From positions 16,111,084 to 16,175,083 of the forward strand of contig JASWHV010000016.1 in NCBI GenBank assembly GCA_030760725.1: a stretch of DNA of 64,000 bases. The letters run 5' to 3'. Shown piece by piece: positions 11,354-23,005 of this stretch. The position numbers were made by a program, and so were the translations under genes. Origin of the DNA: Neostapfia colusana. Its lineage: Eukaryota > Streptophyta > Magnoliopsida > Poales > Poaceae. Under the pieces are notes generated by a model. The model searched no databases. It was not told the DNA's origin and saw nothing but the letters and a program-made list of their open reading frames with translations. How positions within the stretch are numbered: the first letter of the stretch is position 1; the number at the start of each line of letters is the position of its first letter.

Positions 11354-14300
11354 TGTCACACCCGGTTTTTCCGAAGAACAACCAAGTGAATATCACATGT
11401 ATGCCAGGATCATTTTCTCATACATGTGATGACAAATAGTGAAGCATCATTTATTACAAGCCAGGTGTCGAATATAAATAAGTCTTACATAGCAAATGTC
11501 TCGATGGACAATAATAAGTTCATCACAAGTAAATAAACTAGCAGCGGAATAATTATTCTCGTGGGCTCCGTCACAGGCGTTGCCCGGGGTCTCCATGAAC
11601 CTAGAAACCTTCTTCGGGTCCAAAGTCTTGGTCATTATACACCACCTCATTATCTTGACCTGAGCAGCAATATAAACCAACAAATATGCAAGGTTGAGTA
11701 CCGATGGTACTCAACAAGTGTGGGAAAGTTATGTCATGCATGGCTAGAACAAGGGGAGGTTGAACTCATGGTTAAAGCACTATGCAATTAATACCTATCA
11801 CCTTAGCTTATTAAGCACCTACATTACTACACACGTGAAATGGTCCTAATCTCCCATCCCATCATCATAATCAAATAACCATAACATCATTTCCAATGTT
11901 AAGCTCCCCGCTTAACATCCACAACCTCCAAGGTCATCATTCTCTAATCATGAATAAGTCCAAGCCGCTCTTGACCGTGAGCACGGCTGTCATGACAGTT
12001 TTGACTCTGCAGAGTTTGCACCACTGTACCCACATGTAGTGGTTTCATCCCCCGTTGCCGGGTGGACTAAAAGAACCTCCATTATGCCAGTAGCTACGAA
12101 CCACATTCACACTTCCCAGGTGTGTAGCCAGGAGATCACTATGAAGCCTTTACAAAGGGATTCTCGACGAGCGTGGGCCCACTGAGGTTTCACCCCCTAA
12201 CAGCATACAAGAGGCTCCAACCCCGCTGCAGTGGCCCCCTCTTGAGCCTTGCGGTTCATATGGTAGTCCAGCTGGCACCTATTCCCCGCACCATCCTACA
12301 CACCCATATTACGCCGGGGATACACCTAATTAATTGGCCAAGCTGCCCCATCTCAGCATGTGGTTGGCACGGTAAAGCCAGGTTACATGCTCCATGAACC
12401 GGTCCTTAGGATCCAGGCAAGTACTAAACACAAACCCGAGTCTCGTGCACCCAGCACCAACCAAAACATCCAACTTGCCTTGATCCCTACCTCTACATAA
12501 CTCATAATATCTCATTCAAGAGTATGGTAAAATAAACTAATGATCTCATATCCCAAATATCCCATTCTAAGCATGGCTAAGCATATGCATAATAATAAAT
12601 GACATGATAAAATAAATCCCAACCCAAGCTATAAGGAAACAAGGTAATGCAATTCTAGGGAAACATCCTAGCATGGGTTTCATATTTTCAATTGACAATG
12701 CAAATAATTCTATCTACACATCCTAGTATAGGATCAAAGTGGTCAACGACACTTGTCTCCTTCCTGCTGCTCTTGGAATGGGTAGTCCTGATCTTGGAAA
12801 GGAAGAACTTGCTCTGGAGCAGGTTCTACTCATACCATCACACATAGCAAAAGAAAACAACAATCCATAAGACATAGTTCACACTTCCACTTCATTCAAA
12901 CCACACATTCACACTTATGAAAGCTATTCACATTTCTATGTGTTATGGTTACTCTATGTGTGTTGATTTTGGCTTTCATGCATTTTTAAACATGTGTAAT
13001 GATTTCTACTTTTGTATTCATATTTATTTTTGCCTACTATATATATGAGTTTCCAAATTTAAATAAATTTCTTATATTCAATTGATACACCTTTTAGCTA
13101 CCAAGTGTGCATGGAAGGCATTTTCCTACCCCATATGTGTCTTCAGACCTTCTACCAACCCTAAACTGAATTCTTTGGATTTTAGAAACTTCATTTATCA
13201 TTTTCTAGTTATTCATACCTAGCTTGCTATATTTTCAGATTTATTTCCTATGCCTAAATGTGAACTTTATTATGAAAATAGTAAGACACCTCATCTAAAC
13301 AGAATAGGTTTTGGGGTCTAAAATATTAAATAATATATTTTTGAACTTCTCCTCTGATGTGAACTATTTTACATTTATTTTACTAATTTCAGAATTATTC
13401 TCTACTTAAAAATGTGTCCCTATAACTAATAAATGTGAATAATCAATTAAACAGATTCATTTCAGCCAAAAATCTATTTTTATCTCACTCCAAAGTTTTC
13501 CAAGTACTAGGAAAGTTTTTAATTTGAATTTACAATGTGTTTGTCCCCTCTTTTAAATTTTAAATACTAATCACATATTCAAATTCCTAAATTTAATATC
13601 AAATAGGGTTAAAAAGGTAAACTCACCCCACTACAGGGTCTATTATATTATTTTAAGAATTTCCAGGGGTCTAACTACACATAACAGAGGGGTTTTCCTA
13701 ATTTTTATTAAGTCCAGGGGCTAAAACTGATTTTTAAATGAATTTACATGATTTTCTGAAGTTCCAGGGCTAGATCAGAAGTTTCCGGGGCTAGCTCTTA
13801 TTTTCCGAGAACCCTAGGGGGTAGCACGTAAGAATTCCAGTCTTTATAATGCGGGGCTGACGTGGACCGTCCGATTTAAAATAGACGGCTGAGATTATAA
13901 CATCGAACCGGTACGCTGGGATTTAAACTCTACCGTGCGATTTAAAATAGACGGCGCACAAACGGCCACGTCGCTCTGATCGAGCGCGGGCGGCGCTGCC
14001 TGGCGGCGCACGGCGGCGGGAGGTGGCGATCTCGCCGAAGAGTTTCGGATCTTCGTCAATTCTTCCTAAAACTGTGATTTTATGGCATAGATCGGTGGAG
14101 GGGAGGTCGGGGATCTCACCTCGGGGGTTTCCTTGAGCTCGGAGGTCCTGGAAGGCGGTCGGCGACGAGGTCCGAGGTGAATTCATGGCGAGGCTCGTCG
14201 GCGCGGTGTTTGAACCGCAAACCACCGAGTTTTCTGCACCTGCGAGGTTCCCCGGAGGCGGTGGATCAAGACCAGCGAGTTAGATCAGAATTCCCGAGCG

Positions 14301-14794
14301 TAGATCGAGCAGAATTCGCCGGAGAAGCTCGGGTTCTCACCGGGATGAAAATCGGCGGATCGTGGGGAAAAAACGGGATGATGCCGGTATTTTTATAGAC
14401 GGGGGAGGGCGGCGGGTTGGTTTAGATCGAGCTGGAGTCTTCGGGGTCCGGAAGTCGGCTGGGATACGCGAGATTTTCCGGTCGGTTGCGATCGCGCGCG
14501 CGCGGGGAACAGTCCGGGTTTCGGACGATCGAGGGTTAGGGATGACAGGTGGGTCCCACCTGTCTGCGAGAGGGAGCGCGGGCGCGCGGCTGCGGGCTGG
14601 CGCGGGGGCTGGGTGGGCCAGCTGGTGGGTTTCGGCCCACTGGCCGGGGAGGTTTATTTTTTCCTTTTCTTTTTCTTTTTCATTTCTGTTTTGAGTTTAA
14701 TTTGAATTCCAGTTTGAATTTGAATTTTTGCAACACATGCAACACGTCCAAAATTTTTTAAATTCCCCTCTTGACAGGATTTTGGGGTGGTACG
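11354..14794 (-). repeat. 5' LTR of the Tekay-type element
   Basis: Direct counterpart of 2115-5551 and 3,441 bp long. The TATA box at 14398-14389 (minus) implies transcription starting near 14360, so U3 is only about 430 bp while R plus U5 is about 3 kb. The terminal base at 14794 is G where the other LTR has A. Confidence 0.95.
14389..14398 (-). promoter_or_regulatory. TATA box of the Tekay-type 5' LTR
   Basis: Minus strand CTATAAAAAT, matched by CTATAAAAAC at 5156-5147 in the other LTR. It sits in a GC-rich U3 and is the only convincing core promoter in the LTR. Confidence 0.7.
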
Positions 14795-16578
14795 CTACGC
14801 GGAGCATCCGCAGTGCCCACTAGCCTATTTACACCTCACTGCTCTCATCCTACCCTCTGAACGACAAGCAATACCTCAACATATCGCTACCCGAATTACA
14901 TCGGTTTCCCGGTTCCCATATATCCGGTAGGTCTTCCGTACTGTTCTAGCTTGTTCAACAAGCCCACACACGGCTTGGTCCTCAATCGACACAAGCAGAG
15001 CTATGGCACCCAGGCCCCAAAGTCCTGCTGCCCTTACTCTCCGCTCGATCTCATTTTCTTGCCATGTGATTCATTGTCTATCTTTCTAACCGAGTGGTGT
15101 GCCTCTAGCCTATTCTCGTGAGTAGTTCCAACTACTCGACTTGTACCAAATCCTATACCATTTTAGCATTGCAGTGGCTACTCGAGGTTTAAATCCTAAG
15201 CCCAAAACCCCCTTGTTCTCTTGGCTAGGCAATTGGGTTTTCAATCAAGACTCTAATGCACATTTGTAGGAATTACATAAAGTAAGTGATCAAAACATAA
15301 TACTTTGTTAATGTGTTAATGCAAACCGGAGCTTGCCATGCTGCTGGTTGTGGGCTAACTGTTCTTCCACAGTAATAAAGTCCAGAACCTCTGGGTCTTC
15401 AATTTTTGCGAGTACACGAAATAAAATACGATGCGTGTCAAATTTGAATGCATTTGTATTGAATTTAGACGTTGAAGACTATGTATAGATAGACATCCAT
15501 TTTAACTCTGAAATTTTTACTGTGGTCTGGTGACAACCTAAACAGGGACTTGGTCAAATTTCATTTGAAGCAAAGCTCATTTTAGCCCTGTACAAATAAA
15601 TGTGTATTTAGCCATATTTAGAGATCTTATGGTTTTATAAGGATTTTCAGGGAGCAAGCAATGACTTTTTGGAAACTAGATTTTCAGGTGGTTCTAATGG
15701 AATTGGTTTCATATAATTTGGATAATCCTAGCAAAAGATATGAGCTAAATAAGTTCAGAGAATATCTGAAAAATGTTTCTGGACAATTTTCATTTTTCTC
15801 TGGACCAGTTTCTTTAATCACACCTTTAGGTGGACTAAATGAGCTCGGATGGATCTGAAATTTTTATGATGGATCAGGGATATTACCAGGAAAATCCTGG
15901 CCAAATTTCAGAATTTTCTATCAAAGGGATCTCCAGATAAAATGCTCAATAGTTTAAATTTGGAGAATTAATTCTGGAAAAATAAAGGGTTTCATGAGGT
16001 GAAACTTGTTTTGCTGGAATCTAATCATAAATACGAATCCAACAAAAGTTAGTTCACTCGATTTGGACACTCCTAGCGAAAGTTAAGGGTGTTTGAAGTG
16101 TGGGGAAAATCTGGAAAATTGGAAAATATGAGAAAAGTTAAATGTCTGACTATGGGGTCCATAGGCGACGTGTCACTCTCTAGAGCATCGGAACACGGGA
16201 ACACACAGTTAATCAGCGTTGTCACGAACTGATCCCGAGCCACAGACGATCTGGCGCCCGGAAAACAGTGACTGACACGCGTGGCCCGCGGGTTGTCTTC
16301 AGCCTCGCGCTCCCACGCTGGCCCGCCGCCCCCCTCACTGGAGGGCTCGCCGGCAGGGTGTTGTCGGCCACTAAACTCCATGATTCTCGCCGCCTCTGCT
16401 TAATACGATACGGGGAACTTGTTGCTGCCCTTAGCTCAACCCGAGAACGACCGGAACCTGGCCGGCAACGTGCGGCGGCTTCAGGAGAATTTCGGTCACC
16501 TCGATCGGACTCCCTAGCACCCCAAAAGCTTAAGCAAAGGGTCGTACAACATCAGTGCACCTTAGGGAATATCGTCGT
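14795..16578 (-). repeat. Long LTR of the outer element, piece 2 of 3
   Basis: Begins with the right copy of the Tekay-type target duplication (CTACG) and ends with GTCGT, the left target duplication of Tat element I, whose partner is at 36741-36745. It therefore joins piece 1 (1223-2114) to piece 3 (36741 on). Mostly AT-rich with a GC-rich stretch at 16150-16560. I find no intact gene; the short frames here are not supported. Confidence 0.55.
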
Positions 16579-17661
16579 TGTCGAAGTGTGTGGTCGACAC
16601 TTCCCCCGGACCTGCACTAGGCAGCCCGCAGAGGTTCTTTTTCGGAGGGTCTAGTCACTTGCGGAGAGCTTGAGCGTAGGGACGAGTTAAGGGGGGGCTT
16701 GAGACGGCGAGTTTTACGTGGTTCAGGCCGCCGGAGCGTAAAACCCTACGTCCACGGCGAGCTGAGGAGCTCGCTGTATTGCTTGTTGCTCAGAACCGGA
16801 GTCCTGAGCTTGAGGATGAGTTATGCCTAGCGTATGAGTTGCGGGAGTGCGAACCCTCGCTAACGTTGCCTACCCGAGCCTTTTATAGTCCAAGGCTCGC
16901 GTGGCTTACAAGGGGGGCCGGGACCCGACAGGTGGTCCCGGGGAGATTGCCTGCTGACTATCGTATCCGTAGTTACGTCGATAGTTGTCTCCGGCGAAGG
17001 CTTCTGAGTCTTCGTCTTGCCGCCCTGCCCATGCCGCATGCTAGTCGTAGTGGTTGATGACGGCGGAGGCGGCAGGGGATGTCTTGTCGCTGTGTTTATT
17101 GGCTGGCAGGTTCTGACACCGCGCGCCAGTCTGTGATGCGACTGGGCGCAACGGCACCTGACAGAGGCGTGCTCCACGTCTCCGCGTCTTGGGAAGGCGT
17201 GGGCCTTGAATACCTTGTACGGGCAAGGTATGGGGCGTCTTTACACCCGCTGCCTACCGCTCATGGGCAGGCAGCACTCTTCTGCTGGACACGTGGCGGG
17301 CATGGAGCCCTCCTCAGAGAAGAGGGAGGTCCGGCCCCGCAGGACACGTGGAACCTTCGGACCTCTCCCCGCGGAGGGGGAGGTCCGGCTTCTGTTGGCC
17401 ACGTGGCGGGCCCGGAGCTCTCCTCCGAGGAGAGGGAGGTCCGGCCCCGCTGGACACGTGGCGCCTTCGGACCTCTTTCCCGCGGAGGGGGAGGTCCGGC
17501 TTCTGCAGGCCACGTGGCGAGCCCGGAGCTCTCCTCTGAGGAGAGGGAGGTCCGGCCCCGTCGGACGCGTGGCGCCTTCGGAGCTCTCCCTGCGAAGAAG
17601 GGCGAGATCCTTAGGCATTTTCCCCTATGTGCGGGGGTACCCTGTATCACGGGTACCGACA
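16579..17661 (-). repeat. 3' LTR of Tat element I
   Basis: 1,083 bp. The left end TGTCGAAGTGTG directly abuts the TSD, and the right end ACCGACA adjoins the PPT. TATA box CTATAAAAGG at 16888-16879 (minus). U3 contains the G-box array (17290-17571). The U5 end contains an inverted repeat GAAGTGT/ACACTTC with a 7-base loop. Confidence 0.95.
17290..17571. promoter_or_regulatory. Tandem G-box (CACGTG) array in the LTR U3
   Basis: Exact CACGTG palindromes start at 17290, 17345, 17400, 17455 and 17511, with a one-base variant CGCGTG at 17566, giving spacing of 55, 55, 55, 56 and 55 bp. Two alternating 55-bp half-units follow the boxes: one continues GTGGCGGGCCCGGAGC, the other GTGGCGCCTTCGGACC. 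Each contains an internal inverted repeat such as CTCCTC/GAGGAG or CTCCCCGCGGAGG. The array is upstream of the TATA box on the element's strand. CACGTGGC is the classic plant G-box/ABRE bound by bZIP and bHLH factors, so this is a plausible enhancer. Confidence 0.75.
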
Positions 17662-18156
17662 GTGGCCCCCGGGCCCATCTCGGGGGAGATAGCGAGCCCG
17701 AGGTGGGACCTCCGTCTCTTCCGTTCTGCACACTTTCTCTAAGTCCCGCATTGACCGCTGCCGGAGCACGAACTGTCGCGGGATCGTGGGAGCGTGCACC
17801 CACTTGATGGTTGCCTTTACTGTGGCGGTTCCAAAGGCTGCCACTTCTGTACGTCGCGGCACTTTCTTCCGGAACCGCCGAAGCACCTTGCCGGCTCGTC
17901 TTCTTGGGAGACTGACTCCTTGACCCACCACTTCAGCTGGGTGGCTTGGGTCCACCTGTCATCGGCGCCTGGTCTCGGAGCCAATGCGGTCGCCGATGCA
18001 ATGTATTCGAAGATTTTCGAATCACCTCGAATCGTTCCTGGAAAGTTTTAAAAGGGGATCTCACCCGCATCGCGGCTTCCCTTCGCATTTCCTAGCGCTC
18101 GTTCTTCCCTTGAACTCTTGCACCTCGGCCTTCCTGTCCTTGAGCTCTCCCCCGCC
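17662..18156. other. PPT and non-coding 3' region of Tat element I
   Basis: On the minus strand the G-rich tract GGGCCCGGGGGCCAC immediately precedes the 3' LTR and is the PPT. The rest, up to the antisense start codon, is non-coding and would serve as the 5' leader of a plus-strand transcript of the antisense ORF. It is conserved in elements II and III (23006-23482 and 46672-47162). Confidence 0.7.
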
Positions 18157-20967
18157 ATGGCTTCCAACTTGCTCCCGACACGCCTCGTTCGTTTTTCCGA
18201 GCTTGGGCCAGTGCGCAGGCTGCTGGGCTGGCGCACGGAGGAACAGAAATGCCGGCTCCGCCGGGGATCTCTCCCCCTGATCATGGAAAAGGGGGAGATG
18301 GTCTTCTTCACTGCCTATGCTCTGGCGGGGTTCGTCCCGCCAATTTCTTCCTTCTTTGTCACACTGTTGGAGACGTATGGGCTCCAGCTCCACCATCTCT
18401 CTCCCAACTCCTTCGCAATGGCCGCTGTCTTTGTCCACTTCTGCGAGATGTTTGTGGGGGTGCACGCTTCTGTGACGCTCTTCCGCTACTTCTTTGTGTT
18501 GCGGACGACTGGGCGCGGCTCGAAGACCCAGATGGGGGCGTACTACTTCCAGCATCGCTGCAAGGACCCAAAGGTCTCTAGGTACCTTCTGCCCTTCAGC
18601 GCATCAAGGTGGGAAAACTGGAGGGAGAGCTGGGTGGTAGTGCAGACCGACGAGCACGATCGCCTACAACTCCCGACCGCTAGCCCAACCACCGATCGTC
18701 GCTTCTGGGAGGAGATCCCTGAGCTGGAGCAGGAGTACGCCCCGGTCTTGGAGCGGATCCGGTTCTTGGCCAACGAGGGGCTGACGTCCCTGATGGTGCT
18801 GATGGACTTCATGTCACGCCGTATTGCGCCCTTGCAGCAGCGCAGTCGCCCAGCGTGGTACTATACTGGCGAGCAGGACTGTACCAGGCTGGAGAGGGGC
18901 CACGGCTCTGATCCTTCCGACGAGGAGCTGTACGAGATGGTGGGCAAGGTGAGCGGCGACTACATTCCCAGTGGCGACCACGCCCTTCCGCCCTCTGCCA
19001 CCCCCCTCTTCTTGGAGCCACAGAGGAGGTCAGAGCTCCTGCGGAAGATGCCGAACCTCGACGACATCGGGATCGCCGTCCAGCAGGTCGGGGATGCCTT
19101 CCGGGGTATCTCGATCCCAGGACCCGAGCGCTCCGGATCGGGGCGCGAGGCGTCTGTTGCTGCCCAACCCATCCTAAGAGCCGACGGAACTCAAGCCGCC
19201 GACAAGGGGAAGGGGAAGGAGCCGGCCCCCGGGCTTCTAGAGAAGAAACGCGCCCGGTCTCCTCCGAGGGCGCCGCCTTCGCCGAGTCAGGGAGGTGGAG
19301 CACCCTTGCACCCATCTCCCGGGGGTGCTGGTCCATCAGGTGGCGACCCGAAGAGGCCCCGGGCGTCCCACGCCAGCGGGTCTCTTCCCGGGCAGCGGCA
19401 GTCCGAAGAACCCCAAGCGCCTCGTCATCCTTTCTCAAGCGGAGGGGCTTCTAGGGCGGACGCTGGTGGGGCGACGCCGGGGAGTGTGCCGGGGGTCCAG
19501 ACGCCACGCCCCACGACCGTTCCGGCCGCAGGTCCTGGCGGTTCAACTACGGCCCTGAGGCCGGGGCTACAAGCCCGTTGGAGCGCTCATGTCGCCCAGT
19601 AAGTGTTGCTCCTTCTGGCTTGTAGGAGCAGCATTCTCGTCCCCTCTCTTAGCCTGAGAGCTTTCTTTCCTTGCAGGGACCGACCGGCTGCCGGGGGCGG
19701 GCCTCTTACCCGACCGTCTCCAACTGACGGAGGCTCCGCGCCTCAGCATCTGGGAACCGCGGTGGCTCCCATGGCCCCCAAGTCGACGGCGGCTCCCTCT
19801 GTGCCGGCGAGTTCACCCTCCGCGGTGGCCTCATCCGCTCCTGTCCGCCCTCCTTCACCAGCCCAGAAATCCGGTCCTGAGACTGGGAGGGCCGCTGTAG
19901 GTGCACCTGCTGGCCCCCTAGCTTCCTTAGGACAGCGTCCCACTCCAGTTGCTGAGGCACAGACGCCTCTGCCGGTATTAGACTCGACAGGGGGGGTCAG
20001 GGGCGTGACTCCTGCCCCCTCTGTCCTGGCGCCCGTGTGGGATGCTCTGGGGCGTGTCCAGACCAGCGCCCGACAGCTCCAGACCGCCTTCAAGCAGGAG
20101 CGGGGGGCGCTGGCTGGAGAGAGGGAACGCTTTCTCATCTGGCAGCAGTGGGCCCAGGAGGCTAGGGCGGATCTTGACTCGAGGCAGTCAAGACTTGAGG
20201 CCATGAGTGCTCTGCTTGACACTCAGAAGAAGGCCATTAGCCGCCTGGAGTTAGAGACCCGGCGGCTTCGTAATTCCTACCGCGAGGCCCTGACCCATGT
20301 TGAAGCCAAAGCCGAGGAGCGTTATGCCGCCGTGGAGGAGTTGCGGCTGCAGGTAGCTCGTCGAGAGTGCGTCGTCGCCGATCGGGAACGTGCTGCAGCG
20401 GCCAAGGAGGAGAAGACCGCTGCCCGGCTGAAAGCCAAAGAGGCGGAGCTGAGGGCTCGGACCGAGGAGCTGGAGCTCCGTGAGTCGGCTGCCGCCGTGA
20501 AGGAGGAGCAGTTCTCCTAGGAGCGCCAGACGGCAATGGATCGCGAGCTGGCGTCTCGCCAAGAGGTAGAGAAGCTCTAGTCTTTGCGGTCTACCGAGGC
20601 CCAAACGGTCTGGGGCTTTATTGCAAAGGCGGGGTCCGCCTTGGCTCCTCTTGGATTCAGCCCTGTGCGGATGGAGGCTCCGGCGCAGCAGATGTCCGAA
20701 GCAATCCCGGCACTTGAGTCCATCGGCGACAAGCTGGGTCGGCTCGAAACGGTTTTCGCCGACGAGCTTGAAGTGGAAGGACAGGGCCTGGCGAAGGAGG
20801 TCGCTATGCACGTACTGGCGTGCTTCCGGAGCCAAGACCCTTCCTTTTCTCTAGGGCCAGTCTGTCTAGGACCTGTTGCCGAGCGGGAGGAAGCTGCCAG
20901 GGCCGAGGTCGAGGACGTGGCCGCCCTTGTGGCCTCTAGGTTCCAACGGGAGTCCGGGGACTCTTAG
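18157..20967 (+). pseudogene. Antisense ORF of Tat element I (Transposase_28-type N terminus, coiled-coil C terminus), two exons
   Basis: Runs opposite to gag-pol next to the 3' LTR, as in other grass Tat elements. I take ATG 18157 (MASNLLP) because the same start context occurs in the other two copies. Exon 1 (18157-19598) encodes about residues 45-230 resembling the 'putative gypsy type transposon' family (Transposase_28; GEMVFFTAYALAGFVPPISS, HLSPNSFAMAAVFVHFCEMF), then a Pro/Ser/Arg-rich linker. A 78-bp intron (GT at 19599-19600, TTGCAG ending 19676) bypasses the in-frame TAA at 19600 and keeps the frame. Exon 2 has a long heptad-like region (RLEAMSALLDTQKKAISRLE) and a conserved C terminus (ARAEVEDVAALVASRF). 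TAG codons at 20518 and 20578 break it. Function unknown; the family name does not establish a transposase activity. Confidence 0.8.
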
Positions 20968-21907
20968 GCATCTGCCCTCATGGACACAAGGCCCTGTACC
21001 TCCTTTTTTATTTTTGTTGAGTCTGTAGCCCAGCTCATGGAGCCTTGCATGAATAGACTCCTGTTTCCTTCTGTGTCTGCACGTCTTAGTCTTCTTCCTA
21101 GTTTTACCTGGCCGAGTCCTTAGCTCCGCAAGGTACTCAGAGGCCTTGACCAATCTCGAAGCTCTGCATAGACACCTTCCCCGGGTCCTTACTATATATT
21201 AAGGGCCCCGGAGGTCTCCAGGACCCGCCCCATAAGAATGGGGGGGGGGGGTCCGGGCCTGCTAGCCACGTGGAGGGCCCGGAGCTCCCCTCTGAGGGGA
21301 GGTCCAGGCTTGCGGGGCACGTGGAGCCCTCGGACCTCTCCCCGCGGAGGGAGGAGGTCCGGCTTCTTTAGGCCACGTGGCGGGCCCGGAGCCCCCCCCT
21401 CAAGGAGATGGAGGGCCGGCCCCGCTGGACACGTGAGACCTTTGGGTCTCGCCCCTGCGGAAGTGGTGAGGCCTAGGTTCTTTGGTCTTACCTTGGGATT
21501 TCGGTCTTGCGCGATCCCGTAGCGGCCCCCTGGTAGGTGCGTTCCATTGGATGGATGTACCTACCATACTCCTGCGGGGAGCTGAGGCCGAGAGGTCCTG
21601 CACACAAATAAGGGAAACGTAATTCTCCTTGGGAGCTCCCCCTCCTCTATCTCATAGTCTTATTTGGCTTACGGTCCCCGTCCACTTATACGGTGCTTGG
21701 GGACTACCGTGCGCGAAGTGCCGGGGCTCGGGGCCCCCTGGCCATCGGCAGGTACCTCCAACGCAATCGCCTTTGGTAGGGCAGCAAATGCCGACTAAAG
21801 GTGAGAATGAGAAGAGGGAGCTGAGCGCATGGTGATCATGCGCTAGAAGTGCAGTCATAAAAATTTAATAAGTAAATTAAATGAGCACCAAGGAAGAGCA
21901 ATGTAGG
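20968..21907. other. Non-coding internal region of Tat element I with a second G-box array
   Basis: Lies between the antisense ORF stop and the insertion point of element II. Four exact CACGTG boxes start at 21267, 21318, 21374 and 21430 (spacing 51, 56, 56) inside units resembling the LTR array (GGGCCCGGAGC, GAGGTCCGG). No gene is seen in 21440-21907. The last five bases (GTAGG) are element II's left target duplication. Confidence 0.7.
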
Positions 21908-23005
21908 TGTCGAAGTGTGCGATCGACACTTCCCCCGGGCCTGCACTGGGCAGCCCGCAGAGGTTCTTTTTTCGGTGGGGCTAGTCTCCTAGCGGAAAGC
22001 TTGCGCGGATGGACGAGTTAGCGAGAGCTTGACACGGCGAGTTTTACGTGGTTCAGGCCGCCGGAGCGTAAAACCCTACGTCCACGGCGAGCTACGGAGC
22101 TCGCTGTATTGCTTGCTGCTCAGGACCGGAGGCCTGAGCTTGGGGGTGAGTTACAGCTTGAGAGTGTATGGCTAGCGTATGAGTTGCAAAGTGCGAACCC
22201 TTGCTATCGACGCCTGCCCGAGCCTTTTATAGTCCAGGACTCGGGCGGCTTACAAGGGGAGCCGGGACCCGACAGGTGCTCCCGGGAAGATTGCTTGTTA
22301 TCTACCGTATCTGTAGTTACGCCGGTAGCTGCCTCTGGTCGAAGGCTTCTGAGTCTTCATCTTGCCGCCCTGCCCATGCCGCATGCTAGTCGTAGTGGTT
22401 GATGACGGCGCAGGCGGCATGGGATGTCTTGTCGCAGCGTTTATTGGCTGGCAGGTTCTGACACCGCGCGCCAGTCTGTGATGCGACTGGGCGCAACGGC
22501 ACCTGACAGACGCGTGCTCCACGTTTCCGCGTCTTGGGAAGACGCGGGCCTTGAATACCTTGTACGGGCAAGGTGAGGAGCGCCTTTACGCCCGCCGCCT
22601 ACCGCTCGGGGGCAGGCAGCACCGTTCTTCTGGCCACGTGGCGGGTCCGGAGCCCTTCTCTGAGGTGAGAAGGGTCCGGCCTGTGGGGCACGTGGAGCCT
22701 CCGGACCTCTCCCCGTGGAGGGGGAGGTCCGGCCTCTGTATGCCACGTGGCAGGCCCGAATCTCTCCTCTGCGGAGAGGGAGGTCCGGCCCCGCTGGATG
22801 CGTGGCGTCTTCGGACCTCTCTCCCGCGGAGGGGGAGGTCCGGCTTCTGTATGCCATGTGGCGGGCCCGGAGCTCTCCTCTGAGGAGAGGGAGGTCCAGC
22901 CCTGCCGGACGCGTGGCGCCTTCGGAGCTCTCCCTGCGGAGAAGGGCGAGTACCTTAGGCATTTTACCCTGTGCGCGGGGGTACCCCATATCTCAGGTAC
23001 CGACA
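21908..23005 (-). repeat. 3' LTR of Tat element II
   Basis: 1,098 bp with TATA box CTATAAAAGG at 22232-22223 (minus). The G-box array is present but more decayed than in element I, with some boxes changed to GCGTGG or CATGTG. The right end abuts the PPT (minus CCCGGGGGCAAC). Confidence 0.95.

Larger units (their letters stand above)
2115..14794 (-). mobile_element. Complete Tekay/Del-type chromovirus (Ty3/gypsy LTR retrotransposon)
   Basis: The element is flanked by a perfect 5-bp target duplication CTACG (2110-2114 and 14795-14799). It has two near-identical 3.44-kb LTRs (2115-5551 and 11354-14794), a PBS beside the right LTR, a PPT beside the left LTR, and a minus-strand gag-protease-RT-RNase H-integrase-chromodomain region between them. 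The LTR termini are TGTAACACCCC..GGGTGTGACA on the minus strand; the outermost base of the right LTR has mutated. The order of domains, the C-terminal chromodomain and the very long LTRs point to the Tekay (Del) clade. Frameshifts and nonsense codons in gag-pol make this copy non-autonomous, but the LTR similarity suggests a fairly recent insertion. An unusual 259-codon ORF lies between PBS and gag. Confidence 0.95.

Noticed and set aside
17079..17807. Long overlapping open frames on both strands in the Tat LTRs (242 aa plus, 180 aa minus, and equivalents near 22600, 29600, 36200, 40300, 47300)
   Set aside because: They arise from the GC-rich 55-bp repeat array and shift composition with frame. 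The peptides are repeats of GGPASVGHV or RGRSGPAGHV type, with no start-site or domain support.
18157..19598. Reading the antisense ORF as an authentic DNA transposase
   Set aside because: The family label Transposase_28 is historical. I see no DDE-type catalytic pattern, and the ORF sits in antisense orientation inside an LTR retrotransposon.
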